Shown here: positions 20,241 to 31,795 of the stretch, piece after piece
Layout: each line of letters opens with the position of its first letter
Numbering within the stretch: the stretch's first letter is position 1
Assembly (NCBI GenBank): GCA_022495995.1
Contig: JAFEMH010003631.1
Location: 186,001 to 250,000, forward strand
Length of the DNA: 64,000 nucleotides
Direction of reading: 5' to 3'
DNA from: Adenophora triphylla var. japonica
Taxonomy: Eukaryota; Streptophyta; Magnoliopsida; Asterales; Campanulaceae
Program-made: the position numbers and the translations under genes
The notes under the pieces: model-generated
Told to the model about the DNA's origin: nothing
Databases searched by the model: none
Seen by the model: the letters and a program-made list of their open reading frames with translations, nothing else

Positions 20241-21460
20241 TCATACGGCTGCTTCATCGGGTGTCACTGTGATGGGAACCATGGTGCAGGCCGAGAGCTT
20301 TCTTCCAACTTGAGCTTGTGCGGGTAAGATGAAGTGAGTAAGGACCGAGCGAGATGTTAGCTGAGTGCGCTTGAGCTGTGTCAAGACGGGATCTTCAACC
20401 TTTGGGTCCAAGGTTTCGGCTTCTTTGGCGTAGGGCCCCTTTTCAATTCGTGGCTCAGGTATGGGCGGCCTTTTGTCTGTCCGTGGAGGATTGGCTGGGA
20501 TTTGGCCGGAACGTGTCGAACATTCACCTCTGGACTTATAGTTTTGCTTGTCTCTCCCGTTTACGTAGTGGGAGGAGCACGATTGGCGTAAGGCCGGACT
20601 ACGCATTTCAATTCGTTCCTTGTCATGGCTTTCTTGAAGCATCAATAGTGGCTTTGAGATCTTCCCAAGACGGGGTTGGATTATCTGGACCTTCGGGCCT
20701 TCGGTGGCGGTGCGAAGCTTCGTCCCGGTGATCATGGAGCAGACATTGCCATGGCCTTGTGCGAGCTAGACTTCTTTGGAGTAGATGACATAGTAGTCAA
20801 ACTTTCTGAGGGTTCTCCAAGGGTTCCGATTGTGGGATCACCGGATTCGTACCTCTTTTTCGGTTTTGTTGAGAAGATAGCTTCTTCTTTCTTCGAGGAC
20901 GGCCCTCATTCATTGCATCACGGAATTCCATTTCCGGACAAGCACTTCTGTCGCTTGAGCGTCCCACGAATGTGTTCGTTGTTCGGCGGTGGTACGGGAC
21001 CTCGGGAGGCTGGATGGGCAAGCTTTCCTCTGGAAGGTCTTGTGGCCTTACGTCATAAGCGCATGGCTCGTACGAGGGTAACGGGTTGACTTACGGGAGA
21101 CAATGAGAGATGTTAGAGGCTGTAGGAGCGATCGTGGCTTAGGAAGCCCCGAGGTAGTTGGGTGGCTAATGTTCGAAGTGGTGCATGGCACCTTCGATCC
21201 GAGCTTGTTGCTCACCTTGACGTTTCTCAATAGCCATGAGGACACTGCCAAACTTCTTCCAATGTTGGGAAATTTCTTGGGGTAAGGTCCCGTTCTCATC
21301 GTTGTTATCCACGACTTGGCCATGGGGAATTGACGGTGTCTGGTGTGACGAGTGGGAAGGAGGTAGGACCTTCTTTGTTTTGACACTTGGGAGACGGGTT
21401 CCGGGTACTCTCGACCACTCTCATTAGTTGGAGGGGGTGACGGGCAAGGTTTAGACACGG
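20241..21460 (-). pseudogene. Gag remnant of element A
   Basis: The minus ORF 20241-20735 contains the gag-protease spacer (DPVLTQLKRTQLTSRSVLTH, then MVPITVTPDEA), recognisable from Tat gag proteins. Upstream, 20797-21460 only shows short broken frames. I do not see the usual capsid core (W-rich SWxDL and YxxRW motifs), so much of gag seems lost or scrambled. That would make this element dependent on relatives for packaging. Confidence 0.6.
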
Positions 21461-22629
21461 GAATGGCCTAACGGGATAAAGGGGAAAGCTCACGTGGCAT
21501 GCGGTTTAGTTTCTTTTATTTTTTGATTTTTTTTTGTTGTTTTAATTTACTTAAAACATGTTTTCTCGAAGTCCTAGGTAGGTTGGAAAAGATTGCTCTT
21601 CTTTTCGCAACTATGCTAGATCCTGGGTCGATGGAGACCATACGTGCGGCTATAAGCCCCTCGTTTTGCACACTGTATTTCGACATCCCGGGGTGGACGG
21701 CCCCGGGCGAGGGTCCTATAGTGCAAGCGGTTTCCACCGGCCTAAAAGAAAAATCGAACCTAAGGACCGAGCTTTGTCATGTTCGTTTTGATGCGTTAGC
21801 CATGTGAATAGTGAACCGAGCCGGCCGCTAAGTCAAGATCGAGAGTCGAGTTCGGCATGACCTCTCTTTACCTTGCTTGCGCAAGGGATCTGTGACATTA
21901 GGCGTTGGTGGGTCATATTGTCATGGGCGACGTATCAAAGGCGTGATGACATGGTGTCATGTGAGCATGGATGTATATCAGGACGGAACATCGTGCAGGT
22001 GTAGCTTCGGAAATCAAGATCAGTCAAGATTTTAGCATGACCTTTCATCACTTTGCTTGCGCGAGGATCTTGAGTTAGAGCCTTGACTCGAGAAAATGGC
22101 CGGCATGGTATATGTATCCAGCCGTATGACACGGACTGGGTAAAAACCAACCGAGTCTGGACCGAGTGTGACTCAAGACTCAAACGTTCAGGGTTGACGC
22201 TTGTCTAGGATGGGATGTTTGGAATGATCCCGTGCGCGTTCAAGAGGCCTAGGAAGACCTACCGGACTGCAACCGAGACCACTCGGGTTGAGGGTTGTAG
22301 TGTGCAGTGTATCCGAGGCAGCAGTGCGAGTAGTGTGCGGTGTAACCGAGGCAGCAGTGTGAGTAGAGTGCGGTGTAACCGAGGCAGCAGTGCGCGTAGT
22401 GTGCGGTCTCTAAAATTCCTTTTCTAAGTAAAACGAAGTTTTTGAAGAATTTTAAATGTATGCACGAGATGTATATTGATGCATTTTTTGTATTTTTATT
22501 TTTTTGTAAAATAAAAACGAAGCACGTGCACACACACACACAACAGTTAAAGGAAGGGGTAAAATGAAAGTTTGACCCTCATCATCGTTTTAAAAATCTT
22601 TTGTTTTGTTTAAAAGTTTTAAAACAAAA
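21461..22629 (-). other. 5' leader of element A
   Basis: Non-coding on both strands as far as I can see. It carries three tandem copies of a 34-36-bp unit (CGAGGCAGCAGTGCGAGTAG, then TGTGCGGTGTAAC) at about 22298-22405 and a (CA)n tract near 22528-22542. This is the region between LTR/PBS and gag. Confidence 0.55.
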
Positions 22630-22646
22630 TGTCCCAAGTCGCCAAC
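22630..22646 (-). promoter_or_regulatory. Primer binding site-like sequence of element A
   Basis: Directly inside the 5' LTR the minus strand reads GTTGGCGACTTGGGACA. The TTGGCGACT start resembles the TGGCGACT-type primer sites of Tat/Ogre elements, reported as complementary to a tRNA-Arg. The second half differs, so the tRNA assignment is unsure. Confidence 0.5.
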
Positions 22647-23567
22647 CGAAATTACCGGATCCGAGAGGCGCGCGGCCCCGGCATCCGGCATCTTTCGCGT
22701 TGGAGCGACGTGTCTCGCCGTTTGTTTTTTTGTAGAGTCGCCACGCCGTTTTTATTAAGCCCAAAACATTGAAAAAGGGCATCGGTTTAAAGATAATTTT
22801 AAAGCTGTTTTGTGTGATGAGATTTTGAGTTCGGAGGTCGAGATGACTCCCGGGAAGAGAATATTAGAATATTAGAGCTCACCCGAGTAGCCTCGTAAAC
22901 GAGTCTTTCGGATACCCCTAATATCCTTTAGATGTTGTGTGTGTGTGTGTGTGCTTTTAAAAATGCATCTTTGTATCGGATGTCTACATTGTATGCTATG
23001 TATGGAAATGTATTGAAATAGTAATGGAAGGAAGCCTTACCAATGTTGGTTCGCGTCTGTCTTCCGCTGGGGAATGGTGTTTGAGGTCGGAGTAGCGTTC
23101 GGTACGGATCGGGATTGCCCGGGAGATGCCGGTTGTCCGCGGACGAGTTTCGGCGTGAGTTGAGGTTGCGAGGCTGCGTTCGAGCGTAGGTTCGGCGTGC
23201 GTGGGGATCGTCGGGATCACTCGGGCGAGAGGTTCGGCGTGCGTTGTGGTGGCGGAGTCACTCGGGCGAGTTTCGGCGTGGTTTGGGATCGTCGGTTTGA
23301 CTCGAAAAGAGCGGGACACCGTGGAAAGACCGACAAGGCCTCGGAGTACCACGAGGGGCCTCGGAGTACCTCGAGAGTGCCTCGGGCAGCGCGGGAGCGT
23401 CTCGGGCGCGCTCGGGGAGGCTTCGGAGCCCCACAAGGGAGCTCGGAAGGCCTCGGAAGGATCCGAAAGGGGCGGGAGTGCCTCGAGAGGACTTAGAGGG
23501 GAGCCGAGGAAGGCAAAGGGAGGAAGAGAGAAGAGGGAGGTGTGTGAAAATGAGGAGGGGGAGCCCT

Positions 23568-23577
23568 CTATTTATAG
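23568..23577 (-). promoter_or_regulatory. TATA box of LTR-A (right, 5' LTR)
   Basis: CTATAAATAG on the minus strand, 20 bp downstream of the palindrome at 23598-23611. This copy would drive the gag-pol transcript. Confidence 0.75.
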
Positions 23578-23597
23578 TAAAAATTTCGGAGCAAAGA

Positions 23598-23611
23598 GGT
23601 CCGTACGGACC
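23598..23611. promoter_or_regulatory. Palindromic site GGTCCGTACGGACC at the 5' LTR promoter of A
   Basis: Same 14-bp palindrome and spacing as in the left LTR. Further copies lie at 23704-23717 and 23735-23748, with an imperfect one at 23835-23848. Confidence 0.7.
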
Positions 23612-24047
23612 TCCTTGGTTATCTAGAATTTTGGATTTCCTCGATTTGAGGGAATCTGCAATGATGGTGAATATTACGGAATGATGATGTCCCCATGCAA
23701 GAAGGTCCGTACGGACCAACTCAGCATGCAAAGAGGTCCGTACGGACCAACCATGCATTTGGGTAATCATTTCTTCCGGGATTTGAGGGAATATTGTGGA
23801 CTTTAAGGGGATTCAGTAATTATGACAGCAAAGAGGTCCGTACGGATCAATATTGCTTTCCCAATTTCCTGAAAATTCCCAAAAGGTCCTTTTGTCCCTT
23901 TTTATCCCAGGAAGGCTCCTCCCTTGGTTTGGTTGGGGGTTTGAGAGGGTTTTGAGTGCCAGAGGTCTCCGAGACTGCGTTGATGAGTCTGCGGTGTTTC
24001 CCGTGTGTTTGAAAGGGGGTGATCCAGATTGGGGTACTTACACCTGT

Positions 24048-24841
24048 GCCCGTGGGACGGCCCGCCTTCCAGCTCGAATAAGGAACGGGACGGACTTGGA
24101 CATAGCACATTGTGACGGACCGGTCTTTGGTCAGCGGATCAGAAAATCTGTTGGGTCTGTGGTCGTTTAGCCCCTTTTTTTTTAAATATCTATAATGTCC
24201 TCAAATATATCCGTTAATAAGTCCGTTTGAGGGTTATTTTGTCCAAATTTTTTATAACGGCTCCTTTATCAGATTTTAATTTTTTGGAACATATTTACTC
24301 CTCCCAACAGCCATATTTAGGGATAAATTTGGTCCAAAATGTATTTATAATAACTATAAATAGAAAAGGAAATCTTAGCATTTTTCTCACACAAAAAATT
24401 CAATCTATCATATTATTATCTCAAACCCAAACCATCAAATTATTTCCAATTTAATTTTCCATTCGAAGAAAAAAATACATGAATATTTCCAAAACAAAAC
24501 TTTATGATTACTTCGTAAGAGTTGAAGGTAATTTTCTTGTTTTAAGTATTTAACTGTTTGCTCGCTAGTTAAATATTGTGTTAAGTAGTTAATTTTTTTA
24601 ATCTTCATAAATTCCGAAAATTCCAAAAAATAATAAAATTATATTTGCATATCTGGCTAGTTAATTATTGCATTAATTAATTAATCTTTGTGATTACATA
24701 TATTCCGAAAATTACAAAAAATATATAATTGCTTACTTTTATTACTAGTTATCATGGAATATCTAGTTAATAATATATTTTCATATCCCAACCCCACAAA
24801 ATGTACCCCATCAAAATTTAGGACCAATTGATAATTCACTT
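24048..24841. other. AT-rich 5' region of the hAT element
   Basis: No ORF of note. The first 120 bp are GC-rich (repeated GGGACGG and ACGGACC-type motifs) and the rest is AT-rich. It leads into the hAT transposase frame and is probably its promoter and 5' untranslated region. A hAT terminal repeat was not identified. Confidence 0.4.
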
Positions 24842-25674
24842 TTGCACCATAATGATCAAATTATATTTGATCTGATTAATCAATCCTCAAACCCGATCAA
24901 CACCCTTCCATTTCCCGGCTATACTCCAGATTCGACCCTGGATTGGATGAATGAGCCCAACACAAATTATACATCTAGAACTTATCATCACATACAAGAC
25001 ATAGATGAGGGTGAGGAGGGGGATGATGATGAGTATGACGATGTATAAGTCACCCACGAAACTCGCACAATTCCAGATACACCTACTAACGATGTTGCCT
25101 CGGGTAGTGCACCTAGCGGGGTAAGGGGTAAGGGTAAGGGTAAGGGTAATGCAAAATCACAACCTATAGTGTCCAAGTATGCCCATTTATATGATTTGGT
25201 AATTGTTGACGGTGAAAAAAAGGCCAAATGAAAGAGGTGCTCGAAATTTATATCCCCGACGGGTGTTAATGGTACCTCCCATGTAAAGCGGCACATGTAT
25301 AAACATGATCGGGAAGCCGCTAAAGGGATAGATGGTATCGTACAAACGCAACTCAATATACCATGTGTCACTTATCCAAAAGTGGACGTCGATTTGATAA
25401 TAATATTACTAGTGAGTTGTCGATTGCCTCTTTCACTTCCGGATGATCATAGACTCACCCGCTATTCTAAAGGCCTCAACCCGTCATACCAACCAATGAG
25501 CCGCCAAACTATTACTAGGCATATAAAGATGCTCTTCCAAACTCGTCAACTTAAACTAGCGAGCGACCTCCAAAATTTCAAGGGTAGTGTTTACTTGACC
25601 ACCGATGCTTGGAAGGCCACTCTAAGTTCTAGTTCTGAAACCTTCACTTGTATAACCGCTCATTGGATTGACGA
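24842..25674 (+). pseudogene. hAT transposase, part 1 (BED finger and N-terminal region)
   Basis: An acidic N-terminal stretch (DEGEEGDDDEYDDV) ends at a stop near 25048. A frame-disrupted segment follows, then KYAHLYDLVIVDGEKKAK, a TGA stop at 25229-25231, and KRCSKFISPTG...SHVKRHMYKH, a BED-type zinc finger in which the stop sits at the expected first cysteine. After it come SRQTITRHIKMLF, VYLTTDAWKA and TCITAHWIDD, the start of the catalytic domain. The frame stops at the CACTA insertion; removing one CGA duplication joins it to 33027 as HWIDEEWMLQKRVISFR, the usual hAT motif. The enzyme would have catalysed cut-and-paste transposition. Confidence 0.85.
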
Positions 25675-25998
25675 CACTACTACATTTCTGACCTAATATA
25701 ACGCATCTAATACAACGACAGAGCTAATGCAACGCCAGAGTTAATGTAACGAGTCTAAGACAGAGCTAATGTAACGGCTAATGCAACGACAGAGCTAATG
25801 TAACGCATCTAATGCAACGACAGAGCTAATGTAACACATCTAATGCAACGCCAGAGCTAATGTAACGAGTCTAATGCAACGACAGAGCTAATGTAACGGC
25901 ACATTTTGATTAATGCAATGGCTTTGATCTCAGCGTTACATTAGATTTTTTGGCATTACATTAGATTTTTCTAATGTAACGGCTAAATTACTAATGCA
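25675..25998. repeat. Left subterminal repeats of CACTA-X
   Basis: About ten copies of a TAATGTAACG / TAATGCAACG...CAGAGC unit follow the terminus. The inverted counterpart lies at about 32725-33023. Confidence 0.8.
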
Positions 25999-26004
25999 AC
26001 GTCG

Positions 26005-28180
26005 AAACCCTAAACCCTAAACCCTAAACCCTAAACCTATATCCTATATCCTATACCCTATACCCTATACCCTATACCCTATACCCTATACCTTATACCC
26101 TATACCCTATACCGTATACCATATATACTATATCATATACCCTATACCCTATACCCTATATCATATACCCTATACCCTATAACCTATATCTTATACACTA
26201 TACCCTATACCCTATACACTATACCCTATACCCTATACCCTATACCCTATACACTATATCCTATACACTATACACTATACCCTATACCCTATACCCTATG
26301 CCCTATACACTATGCCCTATAACCTATATCTTATACCCTATAACCTATACCCTATACCATATACCCTATACCCTATACACTATACCTTATAGGGTATAGG
26401 GTATAAGGTATAGGGTATACCCTATAGGGTACAGGGTATACCTTATAGGATATAGGGTATAGGGTATAGGGTATAAGGTATAAGGCATATGATATAGGGT
26501 ATAGGGTATAGTGTATATGGTATATGGTATAGGGTATAGGGTATACCCTATAGAGTATAGGGTATAGGATATACCCTATACCCTATACCTTATAACCTAT
26601 AGGGTATACCCTATACCCTATACCCTATACCTTATACCTTATACCCTATACCTTATAGGGTATAGGGTATAAGGTATAGGGTATACCCTATAGGGTATAG
26701 GGTACAAGGTATAAGGTATAGGGCATAGGACATAGGGTATAGGGTCTACCCTATACCCTATACCTTATAGGGTATACCCTATACCCTATACCCTATAGGG
26801 TATACCCTATAACCTATACCCTATACACTATACCCTATACCCTATATCCTATGCCCTATACCCTATACCCTATACCCTATACCCTATACTCTATATCCTA
26901 TAGGGTATACCCTGTACCCTATAGGGTATACCCTATACCTTATACCCTATACCCTATAGGATATAGGGTATAATGTATAGGGTATATGGTATAGGGTATA
27001 GGGTATACCCTATACCCTATACCCTATAAGATATACCATATACCCTATGCCCTATGCCCTATACACTATGCCCTATAACCTATATCTTATACCCTATAAC
27101 CTATACCCTATACCCTATACCATATACCCTATACACTATACCCTATAGGGTATAGGGTATAAGGTATAGGGTATACCCTATAGGGTACAGGGTATACCTT
27201 ATAGGATATAGGGTATAGGGTATAGGGTATAAGGTATAAGGCATAGGATATAGGGTATAGGGTATAGTGTATAGGGTATATGGTATAGGGTATACCCTAT
27301 AGAGTATAGGGTATACCCTATACCCTATACCCTATAGGGTATACCCTATACCCTATACCCTATAGGGTATACCCTATAGGGTATACCCTATACCCTATAC
27401 CTTATACCTTATACCCTATACCTTATAGGGTATAGGGTATAAGGTATAGGGTATACCCTATAGGGTATAGGGTATAAGGTATAAGGTATAGGGCATAAGA
27501 CGTAGGGTATAGGGTATACCCTATACCCTATACCCTATAGGGTATACCCTATACCCTATATCCTATGCCCTATACCATATACCCTATACCCTATACTCTA
27601 TATCCTATAGGGTATACCCTGTACCCTATAGGGTATACCCTATACCTTATACCCTATACCCTATAGGGTATAGGGTATAGTGTATAGGGTATATGGTATA
27701 CCCTATACCCTATACCCTATAGGGTATACCATATACCCTATAGGGTATACCATATACCCTATGCCCTATACACTATACCCTATACCCTATATCCTATACC
27801 TTATACCCTATACCCTATATATCCTATAGGGTATACCCTGTACCTTATAGGGTATACCCTATACCTTATACCATATACCTTATACACTATACCCTATACC
27901 CTATACCCTATAGGGTATACCCTATAAGGTATAGGGTATAGGGTATAAGGTATAAGGCATAAAGCATAGGGTATAAGGTATAGGGTATAGGTTATAGAGT
28001 ATAGGGCATAGAGTATAGAGTATAGGGTATAGGGTATAGGGTATAAGGTATAGGGCATAGGGTATAGGGTATAAGGTATATGACATAGGGCATAGGGTAT
28101 AGGGTATGAGTATAGGGTATAAGGTATAGGGCATAGGGCATAGGGTATACCCTATAGGGTATAGGGTATACCCTATGGTA
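26005..28180. repeat. Telomere-like heptamer array (CCCTAAA then CCCTATA) with many orientation switches
   Basis: It starts with four to five CCCTAAA units (26005-26037), the plant telomere repeat, then continues for about 2.1 kb as degenerate CCCTATA heptamers. Runs of CCCTATA alternate with runs of TATAGGG, so the array is a series of inverted blocks joined by ...CCCTATAGGG... junctions. Open frames through it are repeat translations. Confidence 0.9.
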
Positions 28181-28712
28181 TCATTATTAGTATTGTTATT
28201 AAGAATTATTACTAGTAATTTTTTAAGAAATAAAAGTATATAATATAAAAACATTTAATTTTTTGATATTATGTATTATTACTAGTTATTATTAATATTA
28301 TTATTAAGTATTATTATTAATTATATATTAATAATTATATATTCAATTATTTAATTGAATAATTAACAATAGCAACATTATTAGAATTATTATTAATTAT
28401 TATTACTAATAATTCTTAAAGAAATAAAAGTATATAATATAAAAACATTTAATTTTTTGATATTATGTATTATTACTAGTTATTATTAATATTATTACTA
28501 AGTGTTATTATTAATTATATAATAATAATTATATATTCAATTATTTAATTGAAAAATTAACAATAGCATCATTATTATTATTATTATTAAGTATTATTTC
28601 TAATAATTTTTAAAGAAATAAAAGTATATAATATAAAAACATTTACTTTTTTGATATTATGTATTATTACTAGTTATTATTAATATTTTGATAATATAAA
28701 AACATTTAGAAG

Positions 28713-28962
28713 AATTGTGGACCGTTGGATTGAATGTGTGAATGGTTGGATTTGGTTTAGCTCATGATCCGCGTGGTTATTTGAGACCCAATAAAACAAT
28801 GCCACGTGGCATTGTTTTATTGGGTCTCAAATAATCACGCGGATCATGAGCTAAACCAAATCTAACCACGTGGCATTGTTTTATTGGGTCTCAAATAATC
28901 ACGCGGATCATGAGCTAAACCAAATCTAACCATTCACACATTCAATCCAACGGTCCACAATT
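28713..28962. repeat. Long foldback (inverted repeat) in CACTA-X, one arm duplicated
   Basis: The left arm starts TTGTGGACCGTTGGATTGAA and its inverted copy ends GGTCCACAA. The centre is TGCCACGTGGCA. The distal part of the right arm (ATTGTTTTATTGGGTCTCAA, then ATCATGAGC) is present twice. The transcript would form a hairpin of roughly 90-120 bp per arm. Confidence 0.85.
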
Positions 28963-28974
28963 TTTCTAAACAAA

Positions 28975-29211
28975 ACCACTCCCTATTTCTCTCCTCATTT
29001 CTCTCTCTTTATTTTCAGTTTATCAAAATAAAGAAACCCGTTTCTCTCTCTCTCATTTCCCTCCGGCATCACCCTCCTACGCAGCCGCCTCCGCCATCGC
29101 CGGCCACCACTGCCACTCTTGGAACCGTCTCCCTCTCACCGCTTTTCCTTCGCCGCCACTCCTTCATCATCTCCGGCGACGGCAGCAGTAGATCTGGGTA
29201 GATATTATGTG
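28975..29211. other. CT-rich, gene-leader-like segment in CACTA-X
   Basis: TTCTCTCTC-rich sequence passes into a CCGCC-rich stretch (CATCGCCGGCCACCACTGCC) without a sustained ORF. It resembles a plant 5' untranslated region or first exon and resumes after the nested copy at 32162 (CTCTCTCGTCTCCGGCGTCG). It could be a captured host fragment. Confidence 0.4.
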
Positions 29212-29540
29212 CACTACTACATTTCTGACCTAATGTAACGCATCTAATGCAACGCCATAGCTAATGTAACGCATCTAATGCAATTCCAGAGCTAATGTTA
29301 CGCATCTAATGCAACGCCAGAGCTAATATAACGGCTAATGCAACGCAAGAGCTAATGTAACGCATCTAATGCAACGCAAGAGCTAATGTAACGCATCTAA
29401 TGCAATGCCAGAGCTAATGTAACGAGTCTAATGCAACGACAGAGCTAATGTAACGACACATTTTGATTAATGCAACGGCTGTGATCTCAGCGTTACATTA
29501 GATTTTTCTAATGTAACGGCTAAATTACTAATGCAACACC

Positions 29541-30090
29541 AAAACCCTAAACCCTAAACCTTAAACCTTAAACCCTTAACCCTAAACCTATATCCTATAC
29601 CCTATACCCTATACCTTATATCCTATACCCTATACACTATACCCTATACCCTATACCCTATACCCTATACCGTATACCATATATACTATATCCTATACCC
29701 TATACCCTATACCCTACATTATATCCTATAACCTATATTCTATATCCTATACCCTATACCTGATACCCTATACACTATACTTTATACACTATACCCTATA
29801 CCCTATGCCATATACACTATATCCTATACCCTAAACCTTATACCCTATACCATATACCTTATACACTATACCCTATACCCTATAGGGTATAGGGTATAAG
29901 ATATAGGGCATAGTGCATAGGGTATATGGTATACCCTATAGGGCATAGGGTATAAGATATAAGGTATAAGGTATAGGGTATAGGATATACCTTATAGTGT
30001 ACAGGGTATAGGGTATACCATATACCCTACTATAGGGTATACCCTATGCCCTATGCCCTATACCTTATACCCTATACCTTATACCCTATA
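29541..30090. repeat. Telomere-like heptamer array in CACTA-X'
   Basis: A few CCCTAAA units are followed by about 500 bp of CCCTATA/TATAGGG heptamers with orientation switches. It is a shorter counterpart of the array at 26005-28180. Confidence 0.88.
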
Positions 30091-30804
30091 AGTATTATTA
30101 ATATTTTAAAAGTATAATTATTTTTTTTTTAATTTTTTTTTTGAATTGATATAAATATTTTAGACATTTTTTGGTAAGGAAGTTTTTTAAAAAAATATAT
30201 ATAAAATAAGTTAGAAATTAACTAAATATTTCTATCAATTATTACTTACGTATATTAATATTTCTTAGAAGTTTAAATTATTAAATTAATGAGTATTATT
30301 ATTAATCAATGACATTATTATTATTAATTATATAATAATAATTATTAATATATTCAATTATTTAATTGAATAATTAAAAATAAAAGTATATAATATGAAA
30401 ACATTTACTTTTTTGATATTATGTATTATTACTAGTTATTATTAATATTATTATTAAGTATTATTTTTTTCTTTAATTTATTTTTGAATTGAGATAAATA
30501 TTTTAGACTTTTTTTGGTATGGAAGTTTTTTTAAAAATTTATTAGTCATAATTAATTATTAGTACTATTATTAATATTAATTAATTAATATGAATAATTC
30601 ATTAATAAATATTATTGATAATAAATATTATTGATACTAGGCATAATATTATTTTATAGTTTAAATTATTAGTATTATTATTAAGTATTATTAATAATAG
30701 CATAATTATTAGTATTATTATTAAGTATTATTACTAATAATTTTTTTAAAAATAAAAGTATATAATATAAAAATATTTACTTTTTTGATATTATGTATTA
30801 TTAG

Positions 30805-30990
30805 AATTGTGGACCGTTGGATTGAATGTGTGAATGGTTGGATTTGGTTTAGCTCATGATCCGCGTGATTATTTGAGACCCAATAAAACAATGCCATGTG
30901 GCATTGTTTTATTGGTTCTCATATAATCACGCGGATCATGAGCTAAACCAAATCCAACCATTCACACATTCAATCCAACGGTCCACAATT
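30805..30990. repeat. 186-bp near-perfect palindrome in CACTA-X'
   Basis: It runs from AATTGTGGACCGTTGG to CCAACGGTCCACAATT with the centre AATGCCATGTGGCATT at about 30890-30905. Only a few positions fail to pair. It is homologous to the foldback at 28713-28962 but without the arm duplication. Confidence 0.9.
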
Positions 30991-31185
30991 AATCAAAACA
31001 AAACCAATAATTATTTCTCTCCTCATTTCTCTCTCTCTCTCTCTCTCATTTCTCTCTCTTTATTTTCATTTTCAGTTTTTCAAAATAAACAAACCACCCG
31101 TTTCTCTCTCTCTTATTTCCCTCATTCACGCCCTCCCAATACCATCCGGCGTCTCCTTCAGAAATGGAATGATCTGGACTTTCGA

Positions 31186-31458
31186 TCATTCCCGGCGGAG
31201 TCTGGGACTGAGTAAACGGGTAGGTCCACCGCCAAGGCCATGTGCGCTTGCATCAACCGGCCGGGATTGAGTAAATGAAGGATTTCTCGGTGGTGGATGG
31301 GATGGTTGGCCACAGCCATGGCCACGACCTAGTGAGGATTGATAGTCGGGTTTAGAGTAAGTGTTGTCCGGATTGGTAGGGGTGAAGAACTGGGGATTGG
31401 GAAAATCAGAGCCTCGGCCGCGGCCTCTCCCTCCAATGTTCACATGGTTTCCTTTCAA
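31186..31458 (-). other. Possible captured coding fragment, Gly/Arg-rich
   Basis: A 90-codon minus-strand frame with a GGRGRGRG segment and a Pro/Ser/Gly-rich remainder (HPPPRNPSFTQSRP). Base composition is more GC-rich than the surroundings. I do not recognise a domain. It may be a captured exon fragment in CACTA-X' or a chance frame. Confidence 0.25.
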
Positions 31459-31559
31459 TTTGTTATTGTATTTTGTGTTTTATTTCAATTTGTACAAAAT
31501 TTTGTTTGATTTGTGGATGGTTGTGGACGGTGGTGGACGGTGGTGGATGGTGGTGGAGC

Positions 31560-31706
31560 AAAATGTAACTTTTGAAAAATATAAGGATTGATTTGAATAT
31601 AAAAAAAGTTAAGTGACTGATTTGAGAATAAAAAACATTAAGGGACTGATTTGAGAAAAAAAAGTTAAGGGATTGATTTGAGAATAAATATATATATATT
31701 TTTTTT

Positions 31707-31791
<85 letters not shown>

Positions 31792-31795
31792 AAAA
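31560..31795. repeat. Short A-rich repeats and (TA)n tract in CACTA-X'
   Basis: Three variants of a GGGACTGATTTGAGAATAAA unit are followed by a long (TA)n tract at about 31690-31789. The same arrangement recurs in CACTA-X at 32400-32668. Confidence 0.85.

Larger units (their letters stand above)
5406..24042 (-). mobile_element. Element A: complete Ty3/gypsy (Tat-lineage) retrotransposon with two antisense genes
   Basis: The 18,637-bp element is bounded by two LTRs of about 1.4 kb. Outer ends are TG (5406) and CA (24042), and both flanks carry the 5-bp target duplication CCTGT (5401-5405, 24043-24047). On the minus strand the order is 5' LTR, PBS, degraded gag, protease with G-patch-like motif, reverse transcriptase, two RNase H-like regions, integrase, then a long 3' region of about 8.4 kb, then the 3' LTR. 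A second RNase H and a long 3' region with antisense ORFs are features of the Tat/Ogre/Retand group. The 3' region carries tandem arrays and two plus-strand genes. Gag and integrase are frameshifted, so the copy is probably not autonomous. Confidence 0.93.
22647..24042 (-). repeat. 5' LTR of element A (right copy)
   Basis: Second LTR of element A. It drives gag-pol on the minus strand from a TATA box at 23568-23577. The four palindromes of the left LTR recur at 23598, 23704, 23735 and 23835 with the same spacing. The inner edge starts CGAAATTACC where the left copy has TGAAATTACC. Many differences between the two LTRs are one-base indels. Confidence 0.92.

Noticed and set aside
26005..26037. 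Real chromosome end (telomere)
   Set aside because: Only a few CCCTAAA units, inside a CACTA element with terminal repeats and target duplication on both sides, and followed by more sequence.
27922..28254. 110-codon Tyr/Pro/Leu-rich ORF on the minus strand
   Set aside because: Translation of the CCCTATA heptamer array.
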